Program-made: the position numbers and the translations under genes | NCBI GenBank assembly: GCA_017428025.1 | Contig: JAFRRO010000086.1 | Coordinates: 1-55,159, forward strand | From: Clostridia bacterium | GTDB lineage: Bacteria > Bacillota > Clostridia > Christensenellales > CAG-138 | DNA: 55,159 nucleotides | Direction: 5' to 3' | Shown here: positions 26,749 to 35,700 of the stretch, piece after piece | Numbering within the stretch: the stretch's first letter is position 1 | Layout: the number at the start of each line of letters is the position of its first letter | The notes under the pieces: model-generated | Databases searched by the model: none | Told to the model about the DNA's origin: nothing | The model's input: only the letters and a program-made list of their open reading frames with translations

Positions 26749-26852
26749 ATCGTAGCACCGTGATGCAAAATAGTTGTCACAGAGTTGTTGCAGAGTTGTA
26801 AAATCCCGACAAAAGTTGTAACCAAGTTGTAAAATCTCGTCAAAACGTTGTC
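26749..26852 (-). promoter_or_regulatory. Array of 11-bp direct repeats upstream of lipoprotein C
   Basis: On the minus strand the core ACAAC recurs in direct orientation. The complementary GTTGT starts at plus positions 26773, 26784, 26795, 26815, 26826 and 26848, i.e. steps of 11, 11, 20, 11 and 22. The repeats read toward lipoprotein C, with a candidate -10 (TACGAT, 26749-26754) 25 bp past the last one. Spacing and composition resemble PhoB/OmpR-family response-regulator boxes. Confidence 0.6.
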
Positions 26853-26896
26853 GCTTTGATTGCGACGCACGGCTTTTCAGACGCGACAGAGTGTGG

Positions 26897-26902
26897 TATA
26901 CT
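26897..26902 (+). promoter_or_regulatory. recX -10 element
   Basis: TATACT lies 30 nt before the recX ATG, preceded by TG one base upstream (extended -10). A weak -35 (TTTTCA, 26874-26879) has 17-bp spacing. It is divergent from the lipoprotein C regulatory region. Confidence 0.45.
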
Positions 26903-26931
26903 GTCAATAGGAAACGAAACGGAGCAAGGTC

Positions 26932-27426
26932 ATGAAGAAGCAGACGACGGGATCGATGTCCCCGATGGATTACGCAATGAAATATCTGACGGCGAAGGAC
27001 CGCACCGTGTCCGAAATGCAGGCATACCTCGACGAAAAGGACTTCGGCGAAGCGGACGTCGACGCGACGGTCGAGCGGCTCAAGGAACTCGGGCTTCTGG
27101 ACGACCGCCGCTATGCGCAGCGGTATGTGGAGACGCGGCTCAACACCAAGCCGGTCAGCCGCCGTCATCTGTATGAGCAGATGAAAGGACACGGACTTCC
27201 GGAGGAATACATCCGCGAGGCGATGGAGTATGCCGACACGGACACCGAGCGCGAGAACGCGCTTGCCGTTGCGCGGAAGTTTGCGCGGCAGTTCGCCGCG
27301 CTCGAGCCGGAGAAGCGCCGCATGCGCGTACTGAGCCGGCTGCAGGCGCGCGGGTACAGCTATGATACGGCAAGAAGCGCGCTGGAGACCGCGCTTTCGG
27401 AGGAGGACGAATGGAGCGAATCGTAA
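26932..27426 (+). CDS. recX: Regulatory protein RecX
   Basis: The 164-aa protein is made of helical repeats typical of RecX: MDYAMKYLTAKDRTVSEMQAYL near the N-terminus, ELGLLDDRRYAQRYVETR in the middle, and SRLQARGYSYDTARSAL near the end. RecX binds RecA filaments and limits recombinase activity. AACGGAGC provides the ribosome binding site for the ATG at 26932. It overlaps the nnrDE start by 16 nt and leads a recX-nnrDE-hflX run. Confidence 0.9.
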   Translation: MKKQTTGSMSPMDYAMKYLTAKDRTVSEMQAYLDEKDFGEADVDATVERLKELGLLDDRRYAQRYVETRLNTKPVSRRHLYEQMKGHGLPEEYIREAMEYADTDTERENALAVARKFARQFAALEPEKRRMRVLSRLQARGYSYDTARSALETALSEEDEWSES

Positions 27427-28856
27427 CCGCCGAGCAGGCAAAATCCAAGGACCGCAAGGCAATGGCGTCCGGCATCCCGTCGCTTGCACTGATGCAGACG
27501 GCGGCGCAGGGCATTGCGGCTGTTGTGTTTGCGCGGCGTTCGGAGGGCGATACGGTCACGGCGATCTGCGGCACCGGCAACAACGGCGGCGACGGCGTAT
27601 GCGCGGCGTGGCTCTTGAAATGCGCGGGCGTCGACGCAAGGATCGTTCTCTGCGGCGACGAAAACCGCTGCACGCCCGATACGGCGCATTATCTTGACGC
27701 GGCAAAGCGGGACGGCGTGCCGGTCCTGTCCGAGTGGGTGCCGACAGCGCATGAAATTCTGATCGACGCGCTGTTCGGCGTCGGGCTTTCCCGACCGGTC
27801 GAGGGCGCATACCGCGATCTCATCGAGCGCATGAACGCAAGCGGCAAGCCGGTCGTCGCGGCGGATCTGCCGTCCGGTCTCGACGCGGACAGCGGCAGGG
27901 TGCAGGGCGCTGCGGTCAAGGCGACGGAGACGGTGACGATGCAGGCGAGAAAGGCGGGGATGCTGCTCGGGAAGGGACGCGCGCTTTGCGGAACCGTCAC
28001 GGTGCAGCCGCTGTTTTCGGACGACTCCGAGCCGGAGCTGTTTTTCGACGGCGAAGCAGACATTGCGGCGCTGCTGCCGAAGCGTCCGTTCGATTCGCAC
28101 AAGGGCAGCAACGGACACGCGCTTTTGTGCGTCGGTTCAAAAACCTATCCGGGCGCGGCGCTGCTCTGTTCGCGCGCGGCGCTGCGGGGCGGCGCGGGGC
28201 TTCTGTCGGTCTGTACGCCCGATCCGGTGCGTCCGTTTTTTGCGGCGCTGCCGGAGGCGATCACGGTTCCGACCGGCACGGCGGACTGGGGCGCACAAGC
28301 CGCTGACGCCGCGATCCGCGCCATGCACAAAAAGCAGGCGATCGGCATCGGCTGCGGCGTCGGTGCGGGCGATATCACGCCGGTCGTCGAGGCGGCGCTG
28401 CGTTCCTCCGTTCCGACGGTGCTGGATGCGGACGCGCTGAATCAGCTTGCGAAGCGTCGGGAGCTGATGGGGCTGCTGCATGAAAACGTGATTCTGACGC
28501 CGCATGCAGGCGAGATGGCGCGGCTTCTCGATACGACGGTCGACGACGTGCTGAACGATCCGCTCGGTGCGGTTTCGCAGTTTCCCTGCACGGTGCTTCT
28601 GAAGGGCGCGACGACGCTCGTGCATGCAAACGGCAAAACGGCGTTTCTGACGTTCGGCAATCCCGGACTTGCGAAGGGCGGCAGCGGCGACGTGCTGACC
28701 GGTCTCATTACGGCGATGCTTGCGCAGGGGCTGAAGCCGTTCGACGCGGCGCGGGCGGGCGCGTATCTTCTGGGAACCTCGGCGGACCGGGCGATGCGGC
28801 TTCTGAACGAACGGATGCTGCTTGCATCGGACGTCATCGATATGGTACAATACTGA
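27411..28856 (+). CDS. nnr: Bifunctional NAD(P)H-hydrate epimerase / ADP-dependent dehydratase
   Basis: The 481-aa repair enzyme acts on damaged nicotinamide cofactors. Residues about 1-205 form the YjeF_N epimerase domain, with GTGNNGGDG (54-62) and a downstream PSGLDADSG. Residues about 220-481 form the ribokinase-like dehydratase, which converts S-NADHX back to NADH using ADP, with VILTPHAGEMARLL and GGSGDVLTG near 422-430. The order and length match clostridial NnrD/NnrE fusions. The start (27411) lies inside the recX end with GGAGGA before it. hflX begins 3 nt after the stop. Confidence 0.95.
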   Translation: MERIVTAEQAKSKDRKAMASGIPSLALMQTAAQGIAAVVFARRSEGDTVTAICGTGNNGGDGVCAAWLLKCAGVDARIVLCGDENRCTPDTAHYLDAAKRDGVPVLSEWVPTAHEILIDALFGVGLSRPVEGAYRDLIERMNASGKPVVAADLPSGLDADSGRVQGAAVKATETVTMQARKAGMLLGKGRALCGTVTVQPLFSDDSEPELFFDGEADIAALLPKRPFDSHKGSNGHALLCVGSKTYPGAALLCSRAALRGGAGLLSVCTPDPVRPFFAALPEAITVPTGTADWGAQAADAAIRAMHKKQAIGIGCGVGAGDITPVVEAALRSSVPTVLDADALNQLAKRRELMGLLHENVILTPHAGEMARLLDTTVDDVLNDPLGAVSQFPCTVLLKGATTLVHANGKTAFLTFGNPGLAKGGSGDVLTGLITAMLAQGLKPFDAARAGAYLLGTSADRAMRLLNERMLLASDVIDMVQY

Positions 28857-28859
28857 TCT
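28846..28859 (+). promoter_or_regulatory. Candidate promoter immediately before hflX
   Basis: TTGCAT (28822-28827), 18 bp, then TACAAT (28846-28851) with TG upstream lies inside the nnr end. The ATG of hflX is 8 nt past the -10 and no ribosome binding site is seen, so a leaderless or near-leaderless transcript is possible. Confidence 0.35.
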
Positions 28860-30638
28860 ATGGAAAAGAAGATTCACGGCAATATCGCGGGCATCCGCGA
28901 CACGATTCTGGACGACATGCTGCTGCTGTACGACGAGACACAGCCGAGCGGCGTGTTCGCTTCGTATGCACTTCTGGAGAAGATGGCGGCGTTCACCGGA
29001 CGCATCGGGCGCGAGATCTCGGTGTATCTCTCGCGCAGCGGCGCGGTCGCGGACGTTTCGGTCGGCGACGCAACGACGGTTTCCATGCCGGACATGCGCC
29101 TTGTGCGCAACATCGACCGGCTGGCGGGCGTGCGGTGCATCCATACGCATCCGAACGGCAGCGGTTACCTTTCCGACGTCGATCTCGGCACGCTGAACTC
29201 GATGCGTCTCGACGCGATGGCGGCGGTCGGCGTGCGCGACGGTCTGCCGACGTCGGTGTACGTCGCGTTCGTCGGCGAGATGGAGGGCGAGGAGCGCAAG
29301 CCGCTGATCTACGGACCGATGCGCGCAGACCGCCTGCCGCAGGACGCGCTTCTGAACGCGCTGATCGAAGCGGACAACCGTCTGAAAGCGCCCGCCTACG
29401 CGGTCACGGCGGCGGAGCCGGAGCGCGCGGTGCTCGTCGGCATCGACAACGACGACGGCTATGACACGCTCGAGGAACTCAAAGCGCTTGCCGATACGGC
29501 GGGCGTCAACGTCGTGCACATCGAGCGGCAGCGCAAGCGTCCGATCGACAACGGGACCTACATCGGCTCCGGCAAGGCGGACGAACTGCGGCTCATCGGC
29601 AGCGCGACCGAAGCGGACGTGTTTATCTTCGACGACGAGTTGACCGCCATCCAGATCCGCAACCTCGAAAGCATCCTCGGCGCGCCGGTCATCGACCGCA
29701 CGATGCTGATTCTCGACATCTTCGCAACACGCGCCACGACGCGCGAGGGCAAGCTGCAGGTCGAGCTTTCGCAGCTCAAATACCGTCTTCCGCGGCTCTT
29801 GGGCGTGGGCGTCGCCATGTCGCGGCAGGGCGCTTCCGGCGTCGGCATGCGCGGTCCCGGCGAAAAGAAACTCGAGATCGACCGCCGCCGCATCCGCAGG
29901 CGCATCTTCGAGCTCGAACAGGAGCTCAAGGAGATCGAAAAGCAGCGCAGCGTTCGCCGGAGCGTTCGCGAAAAGAGCGAGGTCCCGATCGTCGCGCTGG
30001 TCGGCTATACGAACGCGGGCAAGAGCACGCTTCTGAACGTGCTGTCGGAAAGCGACGTGCTTGCCGAGGACAAGCTGTTTGCGACGCTCGATCCGGTGGT
30101 CAGAAGCATCACGCTGCCGAACGGCACGCCGTGCCTGCTCTCCGACACCGTCGGGTTCATCAACAAGCTGCCGCACGAGCTGGTGGAGGCGTTCAAGTCG
30201 ACGCTCGAGGAGGTCAGAAACGCCGATCTGATCCTGCATGTCGTGGACGCAAGCTGTCCGTACTATGAGGTGCAGATGCGCGTGACCGAGCAGGTCCTTG
30301 AATCGCTCGGCGCCGCGGACACGCCGATGATCGAGGTTTACAACAAGTGCGATCTCAACACCGCGATCCCGCGCACCCGCGAACGCGCGGTTGCGATCAG
30401 CGCAAAGACCGGCATGGGGATCGACGCGCTTTCGGCGGCGATCGAAACGGAGCTCAACCGCACGCAGCAGCGCGTGGAACTGGTGATTCCGTACGACAAA
30501 TACAACGCGATCCGTGTGCTGCACGAGATCGGGACGATCCTTTCGGAATCGCACGAGGCGGACGGCACGCACGTCACCGCGATGCTCGAGCAGAGCAAGC
30601 TCTACCGGCTCAAAAACGCGCTGGAGGACGGCGAATAG
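28860..30638 (+). CDS. hflX: GTPase HflX with JAMM/RadC-like N-terminal domain
   Basis: The 592-aa ribosome-associated GTPase rescues or splits stalled ribosomes. The canonical HflX part covers about 185-592: the N-terminal ND1 domain with GTYIGSGKADEL (232-243), the glycine-rich MSRQGASGVGMRGPGE (320-335), then the G domain with GYTNAGKST (382-390), DTVGF (429-433) and NKCD. Residues 1-180 are an extra domain containing HTHPNGSGYLSDVD (95-108). This fits the metal-binding JAMM pattern H-x-H-P-x6-S-x-x-D, with Glu52 in REISVYL as a possible catalytic acid. Clostridial HflX proteins carry such an extension; its activity is unknown to me. Start codon as discussed for the promoter. Confidence 0.93.
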   Translation: MEKKIHGNIAGIRDTILDDMLLLYDETQPSGVFASYALLEKMAAFTGRIGREISVYLSRSGAVADVSVGDATTVSMPDMRLVRNIDRLAGVRCIHTHPNGSGYLSDVDLGTLNSMRLDAMAAVGVRDGLPTSVYVAFVGEMEGEERKPLIYGPMRADRLPQDALLNALIEADNRLKAPAYAVTAAEPERAVLVGIDNDDGYDTLEELKALADTAGVNVVHIERQRKRPIDNGTYIGSGKADELRLIGSATEADVFIFDDELTAIQIRNLESILGAPVIDRTMLILDIFATRATTREGKLQVELSQLKYRLPRLLGVGVAMSRQGASGVGMRGPGEKKLEIDRRRIRRRIFELEQELKEIEKQRSVRRSVREKSEVPIVALVGYTNAGKSTLLNVLSESDVLAEDKLFATLDPVVRSITLPNGTPCLLSDTVGFINKLPHELVEAFKSTLEEVRNADLILHVVDASCPYYEVQMRVTEQVLESLGAADTPMIEVYNKCDLNTAIPRTRERAVAISAKTGMGIDALSAAIETELNRTQQRVELVIPYDKYNAIRVLHEIGTILSESHEADGTHVTAMLEQSKLYRLKNALEDGE

Positions 30639-30647
30639 CCGATCGTT

Positions 30648-30712
30648 TACAACCTTATTACATTTCTTTTACGAATCGTGCCTTTTCAAGTCGAACGAAC
30701 CGTGGTATACTA
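30648..30712 (+). promoter_or_regulatory. 11-bp repeats and promoter of the protease/CotH operon
   Basis: TTACAA, TTACAT and TTACGA start at 30648, 30659 and 30670, exact 11-bp steps. A -10 TATACT is at 30707-30712, 37 bp past the last repeat start, followed by GGAG before the ATG at 30731. It is the same repeat type as at lipoprotein C and at 52823-52861. Confidence 0.55.
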
Positions 30713-30730
30713 TATGGATAGGAGCAAGAC

Positions 30731-32773
30731 ATGAAACGGACTCTTCTGATCCTCCTGTCGGCGATCCTGCTGTGTACGGCGCTGCCGTTCGCTCCGGTCG
30801 CCGCGGAAACCGAACAGACCTTCGATGCGGATCACGTGCTGATCTACAATCCTTTGCCGTACGTCAAAAACGCGAACGATCTATTTTCCGGCACGCTGCC
30901 GAAGGCCGCGCCCGAGCCGGAACCGTCCGGCGACGCGCTGTTTACGCCCGGCATGCACCGCACCGGCAAGGACCTTTCGACCAAAACGGACGGCAAGGAC
31001 ACGCACGCGTTCTGGGTGTGTACCGATCTGAATACCTATACCTATGACAAGCGCACGTTCCGTCTTGCGGCGGAAGGCGCGCACTGCCGCATCTGGACGC
31101 TCGACGGCGACGACGCCGCGTTTACCGAGGAACAGGCGCAGAAGATGCTGTCCGAATTCGAGTCGGTGATCTATCCGAACAACACCGCCGCGTTCGGCGC
31201 GTTCCGCGATCTCGGCGGGGACGGCAAGCTGCATATCGTGACCTACGCGATGAACAGCCTTGCGGTCTGCGGGTTTTTCGACGCCTACGATCTCTACACC
31301 AAAGAGGAAATCGCGGTGATCGATCCGGACGATCCGGACAGCTACAATTACCTGCCGATCATCAACGTCAACGCGCGCATGGCGGAGGACGAAACGACCG
31401 TTCTCTGCACGCTTGCGCACGAGTTTCAGCATCTGATCCTGAGAAGCGCCGTGCTGGCCTCTCCGGCAAACGCCGGACGGCTCGGCAGGGAAACGACCGT
31501 CGGACTCTGGCTCAACGAGGGCTTTTCGATGGCGGCGGAGGAGCTGAACTATCCGGGCGCGGTGGAGGAGCAGGGTTATCTTGCGTCGTACGCGCGCTCC
31601 GACAAGGTGCGGCTCGGCATGAGCTATGCGAATTTCGATACGACGTCGAAGGACATCGGCGCCTACGGGCAGTCGTTCCTGTTCGCGCAGTATTTCAGGA
31701 CGCAGTGCGGCGATCGCGCGTTTGCCGATCTGCTGCGCATGTGGCGCGAAGCGCAGGAGCAGGAAGCGCTGACCGAGGCGCACATGCTCGACGCGCTTCT
31801 GACGGACGGGCAGAAAGCGGCGCTGGATGCGGTTGCGGACTACACCGGCGGCGCGCTGCAGAAGCTGGGAAGCGAGGAGAACGTACGGCTTTCGAAGTTT
31901 GCGCTGGCATTCCGGCTTGCGCTGCTGCAGAACGGCGAAGGCATCTGGTCGACCTGCGTTTGCGCGGATATGCCGGTATACGCCGGTTCGGGACGCAAGA
32001 TCGAAGGCGGCGGCGCGCTGCTTCTGGAGACGAACGGCAGCTTTGCCGTGCCGAACGACGCGCAGAGCGGTCTCGTCTTCGTATGGCTGAAGGACGGCGC
32101 GATCACCGGCACCTATACGGTGCCTGAACCGGAGGAAGGGTTCTACGTGATCGCGGTCGAGCGCAACGGCGAATGGACCGCGATTGCTGCGGCGCCGTGC
32201 GAGGACGGCATCCTCAAGGGCATTGCGGTCGGGAATCCGGAGTACGGCACAATCGCGGCAAAGGACGCCGACGGCGCGATCTTCTGCGTGACGCGGCAGG
32301 GGGACGGGTACCGCTTCGCCTGCGACGACGCGAACGGCAGCTATGCGCTGATGCGCACCGACACCAACAAGCAGGCGCTCGCCGTACGCGAGAGCGACGC
32401 GGTCTTTGCCTGGCAGCGGTTTGCGGACGGCGCGGACCGGCTGCAGGCGGACGGACAGTACGGACGCGCGATCCTGTACGGATCGATTGCGGGCGGCTTC
32501 GGGTATTTCCCGCCTGCGTACTTTGAGAACGAATCGTTTGGCAAGGTTCACATGCTCCGCGTGACGTGGAAGAACGGCGACGCGAACATGGACGGACAGC
32601 TGACCGCGGCGGATGCGGCGCTGATCCTGCGGACACTGGTCAAACTGTCCTATATGAACGCGCCGATGCGCGCCGCTGCGGACTGCGACGGCGACGGCGA
32701 AGTGACGGCGGCGGACGCGTCGAAGGTTCTGCGCACCGTCGTACAACTGGAATCGGAGGAAGACGGAAATTGA
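30731..32773 (+). CDS. Secreted M30-like metalloprotease with C-terminal dockerin
   Basis: The 680-aa secreted protein has a signal peptide (1-25, cleavage near AAAE). Its catalytic region contains LAHEFQHLI with zinc-binding H230 and H234, and a downstream LNEGFSMAAEE supplies Glu263 as likely third ligand. This resembles peptidase family M30 (hyicolysin type). After a beta-rich middle part, residues about 617-680 form a type I dockerin: two calcium-loop repeats, GDANMDGQLTAADAALIL and DCDGDGEVTAADASKVL. A dockerin implies docking to a cohesin-bearing scaffold; none is in the window. The stop overlaps the TTG start of the CotH gene by 4 nt. Confidence 0.85.
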   Translation: MKRTLLILLSAILLCTALPFAPVAAETEQTFDADHVLIYNPLPYVKNANDLFSGTLPKAAPEPEPSGDALFTPGMHRTGKDLSTKTDGKDTHAFWVCTDLNTYTYDKRTFRLAAEGAHCRIWTLDGDDAAFTEEQAQKMLSEFESVIYPNNTAAFGAFRDLGGDGKLHIVTYAMNSLAVCGFFDAYDLYTKEEIAVIDPDDPDSYNYLPIINVNARMAEDETTVLCTLAHEFQHLILRSAVLASPANAGRLGRETTVGLWLNEGFSMAAEELNYPGAVEEQGYLASYARSDKVRLGMSYANFDTTSKDIGAYGQSFLFAQYFRTQCGDRAFADLLRMWREAQEQEALTEAHMLDALLTDGQKAALDAVADYTGGALQKLGSEENVRLSKFALAFRLALLQNGEGIWSTCVCADMPVYAGSGRKIEGGGALLLETNGSFAVPNDAQSGLVFVWLKDGAITGTYTVPEPEEGFYVIAVERNGEWTAIAAAPCEDGILKGIAVGNPEYGTIAAKDADGAIFCVTRQGDGYRFACDDANGSYALMRTDTNKQALAVRESDAVFAWQRFADGADRLQADGQYGRAILYGSIAGGFGYFPPAYFENESFGKVHMLRVTWKNGDANMDGQLTAADAALILRTLVKLSYMNAPMRAAADCDGDGEVTAADASKVLRTVVQLESEEDGN

Positions 32774-35700
32774 AGAAACTGATTCGGAAGATCGCTGCAA
32801 TCCTGCTTCTGCTGTGCTTCACGGCGGGGCTGTTTGCCTGCGCTCAGGAAGGCGAGGAGGGCGGCGGAACGATCGTGATCAACGAGGTGGTCACGTCGAA
32901 CGGCGAGAGCCTTGCGGACGAGACCTACGGTTCGCCGGACTGGATCGAGCTGCACAATACGTCCGATCGGGCGATCAGCCTGTTCGGCTGGAGCATCACC
33001 GACAACATCAAGAACGGCGAAAAGGCCTGCGTTCTGCCCGAGGTTTCGATCCCTGCGGGCGGGTATCTCGTGCTGCTTGCGACCAAACAGCAGAAGACCG
33101 ACACGCTTGCGTGGGACGGCGAGCATCCGATCTGTCTCGGCTTTTCCTTGAAATCCGCGGGCGAAACGCTCGTGCTGACCGATCCGTACATGAAGACGGC
33201 GCAGGAGATCGCAATCCCCGCGCTGAACCGCGACGTCTCGTATGCGCGAAGAGCCGACGGTACCTACGGCTTCTGCCCGGAGCCGACGCCGAACGCCGAC
33301 AACGGTACGGCGATCCTCGACGAACAGCCGAATCCGACGGAAGAACACTTTGAATCGGTCACGGGCATCGAGATCTCCGAGATCTCCTCGCGCAACACGC
33401 AGCTTTCCTGCGGCGGGTGCGAGTCCTGCGACTGGGTGGAGCTGCACAACACGAACGGCGCGGACGTCTCGATCGACGCGTTTACGCTCTGCGACGATCC
33501 GAGCGACTTCGACGATATGAATCTTTCGGGCACGATCCCCGCAAACGGATATCTGCTCGTCTACTGCTGCAAGGACGGCTGCACGACCGCGGACGCGCAT
33601 GTGTGCGTACGCATGGGCATCAGCCGCTACGGCGACCATCTGTATCTCTACGACAGCCACGGCAATCCGATCGACGAGGTCGAGGTGCCCTCGATTCCCG
33701 AAAAGGACATGACCTATGCGCGAAAAGCGGACGGCACGTTCGGCTACTGCACGGAACCGACGCCCGCGGAAGCGAACCATACGGAGATTCTCGACGAGCC
33801 GCCGGTGTTGGAAACGCCGGAACCGGACAAGAAGGACGATCCGGAGGAGTTCGTCGATCCGACGCTCAACGCCCGCCGTCCGAGCGGCGTGCGCATCAGC
33901 GAGGTGCTTGCGCGCAACGCGTACAGCATTGCGGACCGCGACGGCGACCGCAGCGACTGGGTTGAGCTGTACAACACGACCGACAGCGAGATTTCGCTTT
34001 CCGGCTGGTATCTGTCGGACAACCCGAAAAACCTTGAAAAATGGGCGTTTCCCGCGGATGCGAAGATCCCCGCGAAGGGATATCTTCTGGTGTTCCTCTC
34101 GGGCAAGACGAGCGAGGGCGGCGAACTGCACGCAGGCTTTTCGCTGACCGCGGGGGAGACGTTCTTCCTCTACAACGACCGCGACGGCACGCTCGACTGG
34201 ATCACGATCGGCGAGCTGCCCGAAAACGTTTCGATCGGACTCGACGAGCAGAACGAGCAGGTCTACTACCGTCATCCGACGCCGATGTCTCCGAACGGTC
34301 ACGCGGAGAAGACTGCAGAGGCGCTCGGTTTTTTTCCTTCTGACGGCGTATACATCTCCGAGGTATGCGCCATCCACGATCGGGGAAGCGGCGAAAAGGA
34401 CTGGATCGAACTGCACAACGGCGGTTCGGGCACCGCGTCTCTCGACGGCTGGTACCTGAGCGATTCGATCGACGATCTCCATAAGTACCGCATCTCCTCG
34501 CTGACGGTCGAGGCGAACGGCTATGCGGTGATCACGGCGCAAAGCTCCGCGTACAATCGCGCGGCGAACGACGCGCCGTTCGGCATTTCTCCGACCGGCG
34601 ACACGATCTACCTGACCGATCCGAACGGCGAGGTATGGGACGTGTTCGAAACCGGCGTGCAGCGCAACGGCATGTCGAGCGGGCGCATCGAGGGCGACGA
34701 GCATACGAGCCGCGTGTTCTTCACAAAAAAGACGAAAGGCGCGCCGAACAGCGCCGAGCGCTATCGCGGCTACGCGAGCGAGCCGACGTTCTCGGTCACG
34801 AACCTCTATCAGACCGCGCCGTTTTCGCTGACGATCTCTTCGCTCGATCCGAACGCGAAGATTTACTACACGACCGACGGCAGCGAGCCGAACACCGGCA
34901 GCACGTATTATACGGGACCGGTTTCGATCTCGAAAAACACCGTGATCCGCGCGATCGCCGTGTCCGACGGTCTGTTGAAGAGCGATATCGTCACCTATCA
35001 CTATCTTTTCGAGGAACCGCACACGCTGCCGGTCCTGTGCATCGCGATGGCGCCCGCCGACTTCAAGACGGTGTATCACGTCAGCGAACACAAGAACATC
35101 AAGGAGCGCAAGGGCTTCGTCAGCTATTATGAAAGCGACGGGCTGATCGGCACCGAGTTCCCGTGCGACATCAAGGCGAAGGGCCGCGGCACGCTGTCCT
35201 ACCGGCAGAAATCGATGCAGCTTTCGCTGCGCGGTTCGTACGGCATGTCGAGCGTCGACTATCCGTTCTTCCCGGGGTATGAATTCACCGAGTTCTCGGC
35301 GTTCAACATCCGGCAGGCGGGGCAGGACTTCGCCAAAGCGCGCCTCAGGGACGCGTTTGCATCCCGCGCGTGTCAGGGACTGAATGTCGACGTCGCCAAT
35401 TCGCGCTTCTGCATCGTGTATGTCAACGGCGAGTACTACGGCATCTACGATCTCAACGAGGAGCTGAACTCGAAGTATCTCGAAACGCATTTCGGCGTCG
35501 ATTCCGATTCGGTCAACTACGTCATGCGCAACGGCGCGACCGTCATGAAGGGCACGAAGGACGTGTTCAAGAAGGACTTCGAAATGGCGAAGAAGGCGAA
35601 CCTTTCGAGCGACGCCGCGTATGAGGAATACATCAAGAAGGTCGATCCGGACGCGTTCATCGACTACGTGATCTGCCGCCAGTTCCTGCTCGACACCGAC

